Source: Rhodoferax sp.
Lineage (GTDB): Bacteria; Pseudomonadota; Gammaproteobacteria; Burkholderiales; Burkholderiaceae_C
NCBI RefSeq assembly: GCF_028714215.1
Contig: NZ_JAQTMS010000018.1
Location: 1-64,000, forward strand
Direction of reading: 5' to 3'
Length of the DNA: 64,000 nt
This document shows positions 62,773 through 64,000 of this stretch, piece after piece. A program made the position numbers and the translations under genes. Under the pieces are notes generated by a model. It did no database searches. It was not told the DNA's origin and worked only from the letters and a program-made list of their open reading frames with translations. Numbering within the stretch: the first letter of the stretch is position 1; each line of letters begins with the position of its first letter.

Positions 62773-62889
62773 GGAGGCGTCGTCTGGAAGCAGATAAACC
62801 GTGATGATAGGTTGATTTGAGGTAACGGCAGTGACTTAACCGGAATACGCCTACTTGCTCATCCTGCAACGCTTGGCCTATTTTACACA

Positions 62890-62909
62890 ATACATTTGTT
62901 ACAATGCAT
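62890..62909. promoter_or_regulatory. ATACATT-N6-AATGCAT palindrome in the marR/ClC gap
   Basis: It matches the site at 62119-62138 at both half-sites and spacing, with one mismatch in the right arm. It lies between the divergent marR (118 bp away) and ClC (57 bp away) start codons. Confidence 0.7.
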
Positions 62910-62965
62910 AGCTTGTCTTTGACCACTCAATTCACGCGATTTCGGTACCAACAAGAAAGTCACAA

Positions 62966-64000
62966 ATGCGGTCGGAACCTCACGTTATGTCTGCGCTCAA
63001 ACAAGAGCTCTATGACTGGCAATTGTGGACTGGTCGCGCCATGGTGATCGCCTTTGCGGCGCTTGCCGGCATCACGGTTGTTGCGTTCACCTGGCTTACC
63101 GAGCACGCGTTGGCGCAGTTTTTTTCCGTGCAAAGAAGTCACTGGTGGGCACCCTTGCTTTGGACACCGGTTTCGACTGCGGCCATTGTCTGGCTCACCT
63201 TGCGTTTCGCCCCCGGGGCCGCTGGATCGGGCATACCGCAGGTGATGGCGGCACTCGAGCCCGATGCGCAGGGACCGGCAAGAAGTATGTTCGTATCCGT
63301 GCGGCTATCCGTGGCCAAGGTGGCATTAACGGCTTGGGGTCTGCTGGCCGGTTTGTCGCTGGGGCGGGAAGGTCCGTCCGTTCAGATTGCCGCCGGGGTC
63401 ATGCACCAGGCTCGGCGCTGGATCCCCAAGCGATCTCAAGTTTCGGCGCACAGCCTGTTGATTGCCGGTGGTGCCGCCGGAATCGCCGCCGCGTTCAATA
63501 CGCCACTGGGTGGCGTGATGTTTGCCATCGAAGAGTTGGCGAAAAATCCCGAGCAACGGAGCAATGGATTGATATTGGCGGCGATTGTCATGGGCGGGAT
63601 GATGGCGGTATCCGTCTATGGCAACGCCAGTTATTTCGGCGTCATCAGGATTGAGCAATTCGGCAGCGCGCTCATTTTGCCTGGTCTGCTGGTCGTCATT
63701 TGCAGCGGCATTGCCGGTGGACTTTTCTCGCGCCTGCTGATTGTTTCGCTGGCCGGTCGTTCACTTGACTGGTTCAGCGCCTATCGGCGCAATTCCCCGG
63801 TCAAGTTTGCTGCCGCCTGCGGCTTGGCGGTGGCGATTCTCGGGCTGGTCAGCCAAGGCGAAACCTATGGCAGCGGTTATGCCCACACCCGCGCGATGCT
63901 GGACAACAAAGGCGAAACGGTTTCGCTCTTCGTTTTGTTCAAGTTCATTGCAACCTGGCTAACCACATGGTCGGGGGTACCGGCGGGGATTTTCGCGCCC
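62966..64000 (+). CDS. ClC-family chloride channel/transporter, 3' end outside the window
   Basis: The first 345 codons of a ClC protein are present and the frame stays open to the right edge. Signature selectivity motifs are GSGIPQ near 93, GREGPSVQ near 134, and the later GVPAGIFAP at the edge. Family helices such as LIAGGAAGIAAAFNTPLGGVMFAIEELAKNP are intact. The conserved Glu in GREGP is the gating residue. The start may instead be the ATG seven codons in (62987), which has GGAA upstream. It is divergent from MarR and shares its operator. Confidence 0.92.
   Translation, partial: MRSEPHVMSALKQELYDWQLWTGRAMVIAFAALAGITVVAFTWLTEHALAQFFSVQRSHWWAPLLWTPVSTAAIVWLTLRFAPGAAGSGIPQVMAALEPDAQGPARSMFVSVRLSVAKVALTAWGLLAGLSLGREGPSVQIAAGVMHQARRWIPKRSQVSAHSLLIAGGAAGIAAAFNTPLGGVMFAIEELAKNPEQRSNGLILAAIVMGGMMAVSVYGNASYFGVIRIEQFGSALILPGLLVVICSGIAGGLFSRLLIVSLAGRSLDWFSAYRRNSPVKFAAACGLAVAILGLVSQGETYGSGYAHTRAMLDNKGETVSLFVLFKFIATWLTTWSGVPAGIFAP

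Overview
The window looks like chromosomal DNA from a GC-rich betaproteobacterium of the Burkholderiales, most like the Comamonadaceae (Rhodoferax/Polaromonas type). This is an inference from gene families, codon bias and gene order; no rRNA or other phylogenetic marker is present. No tRNA, rRNA or CRISPR array was seen.

Layout. (1) 0.3-9.9 kb: a leftward series runs from a tungsten-type aldehyde oxidoreductase operon (aorA, aorB, aorC, a MoaD-like sulfur carrier and a small unknown protein) through an acyl-CoA ligase to a PepSY/flavin/2Fe-2S membrane reductase. A divergent AcoR-like regulator that lacks the AAA+ domain faces aorA. (2) 10.0-17.6 kb: a leftward operon for a form II CO-dehydrogenase-like molybdenum hydroxylase (coxS, L, M, D, E, G and xdhC), with a terminator-like hairpin between coxM and coxD. 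(3) 17.8-21.5 kb: a DMSO-reductase-family molybdoenzyme of the PadB-like branch with its FdhD. (4) 21.7-30.9 kb: oxyanion supply: modE, modABC, then tupBCA with an extra ModA-like lipoprotein, and a divergent TupR-like regulator. Regions 1-4 together form a molybdenum/tungsten island of enzymes, cofactor maturation and metal uptake.

(5) 30.9-46.1 kb: a two-partner-secretion island. It carries a STAND/NB-ARC winged-helix regulator, a divergent TpsB transporter, a 2,962-residue TpsA exoprotein, a YkgJ-type cysteine-cluster protein and a secreted 374-residue repeat protein. The island sits exactly between two 52-bp direct repeats (47/52 identical). These repeats look like the duplicated overlapping 3' ends of convergent tupR and a sigma-54 regulator. 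The huge exoprotein has a single cysteine, third from its C-terminus, and the small partner has its only mature cysteine second from its C-terminus. This is the most promising candidate for an undescribed arrangement.

(6) 46.1-49.9 kb: a sigma-54 AcoR-type activator divergent from an NAD aldehyde dehydrogenase with a sigma-54-like promoter and a strong terminator. (7) 50.2-52.6 kb: TRAP transporter membrane subunits without a binding protein. (8) 52.6-55.2 kb: a GntR/ABC-exporter operon read leftward. (9) 55.5-57.1 kb: a PAS-GGDEF diguanylate cyclase. (10) 57.2-62.0 kb: a translationally coupled trehalose operon in which OtsA is membrane-anchored, followed by otsB and a GH15 enzyme. (11) 62.3-64.0 kb: a MarR regulator divergent from a ClC chloride channel that runs off the right edge. 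Matching palindromes before the MarR/ClC pair and before otsA suggest one regulon.

All functions are read from sequence motifs and gene context; none was tested by database search here.
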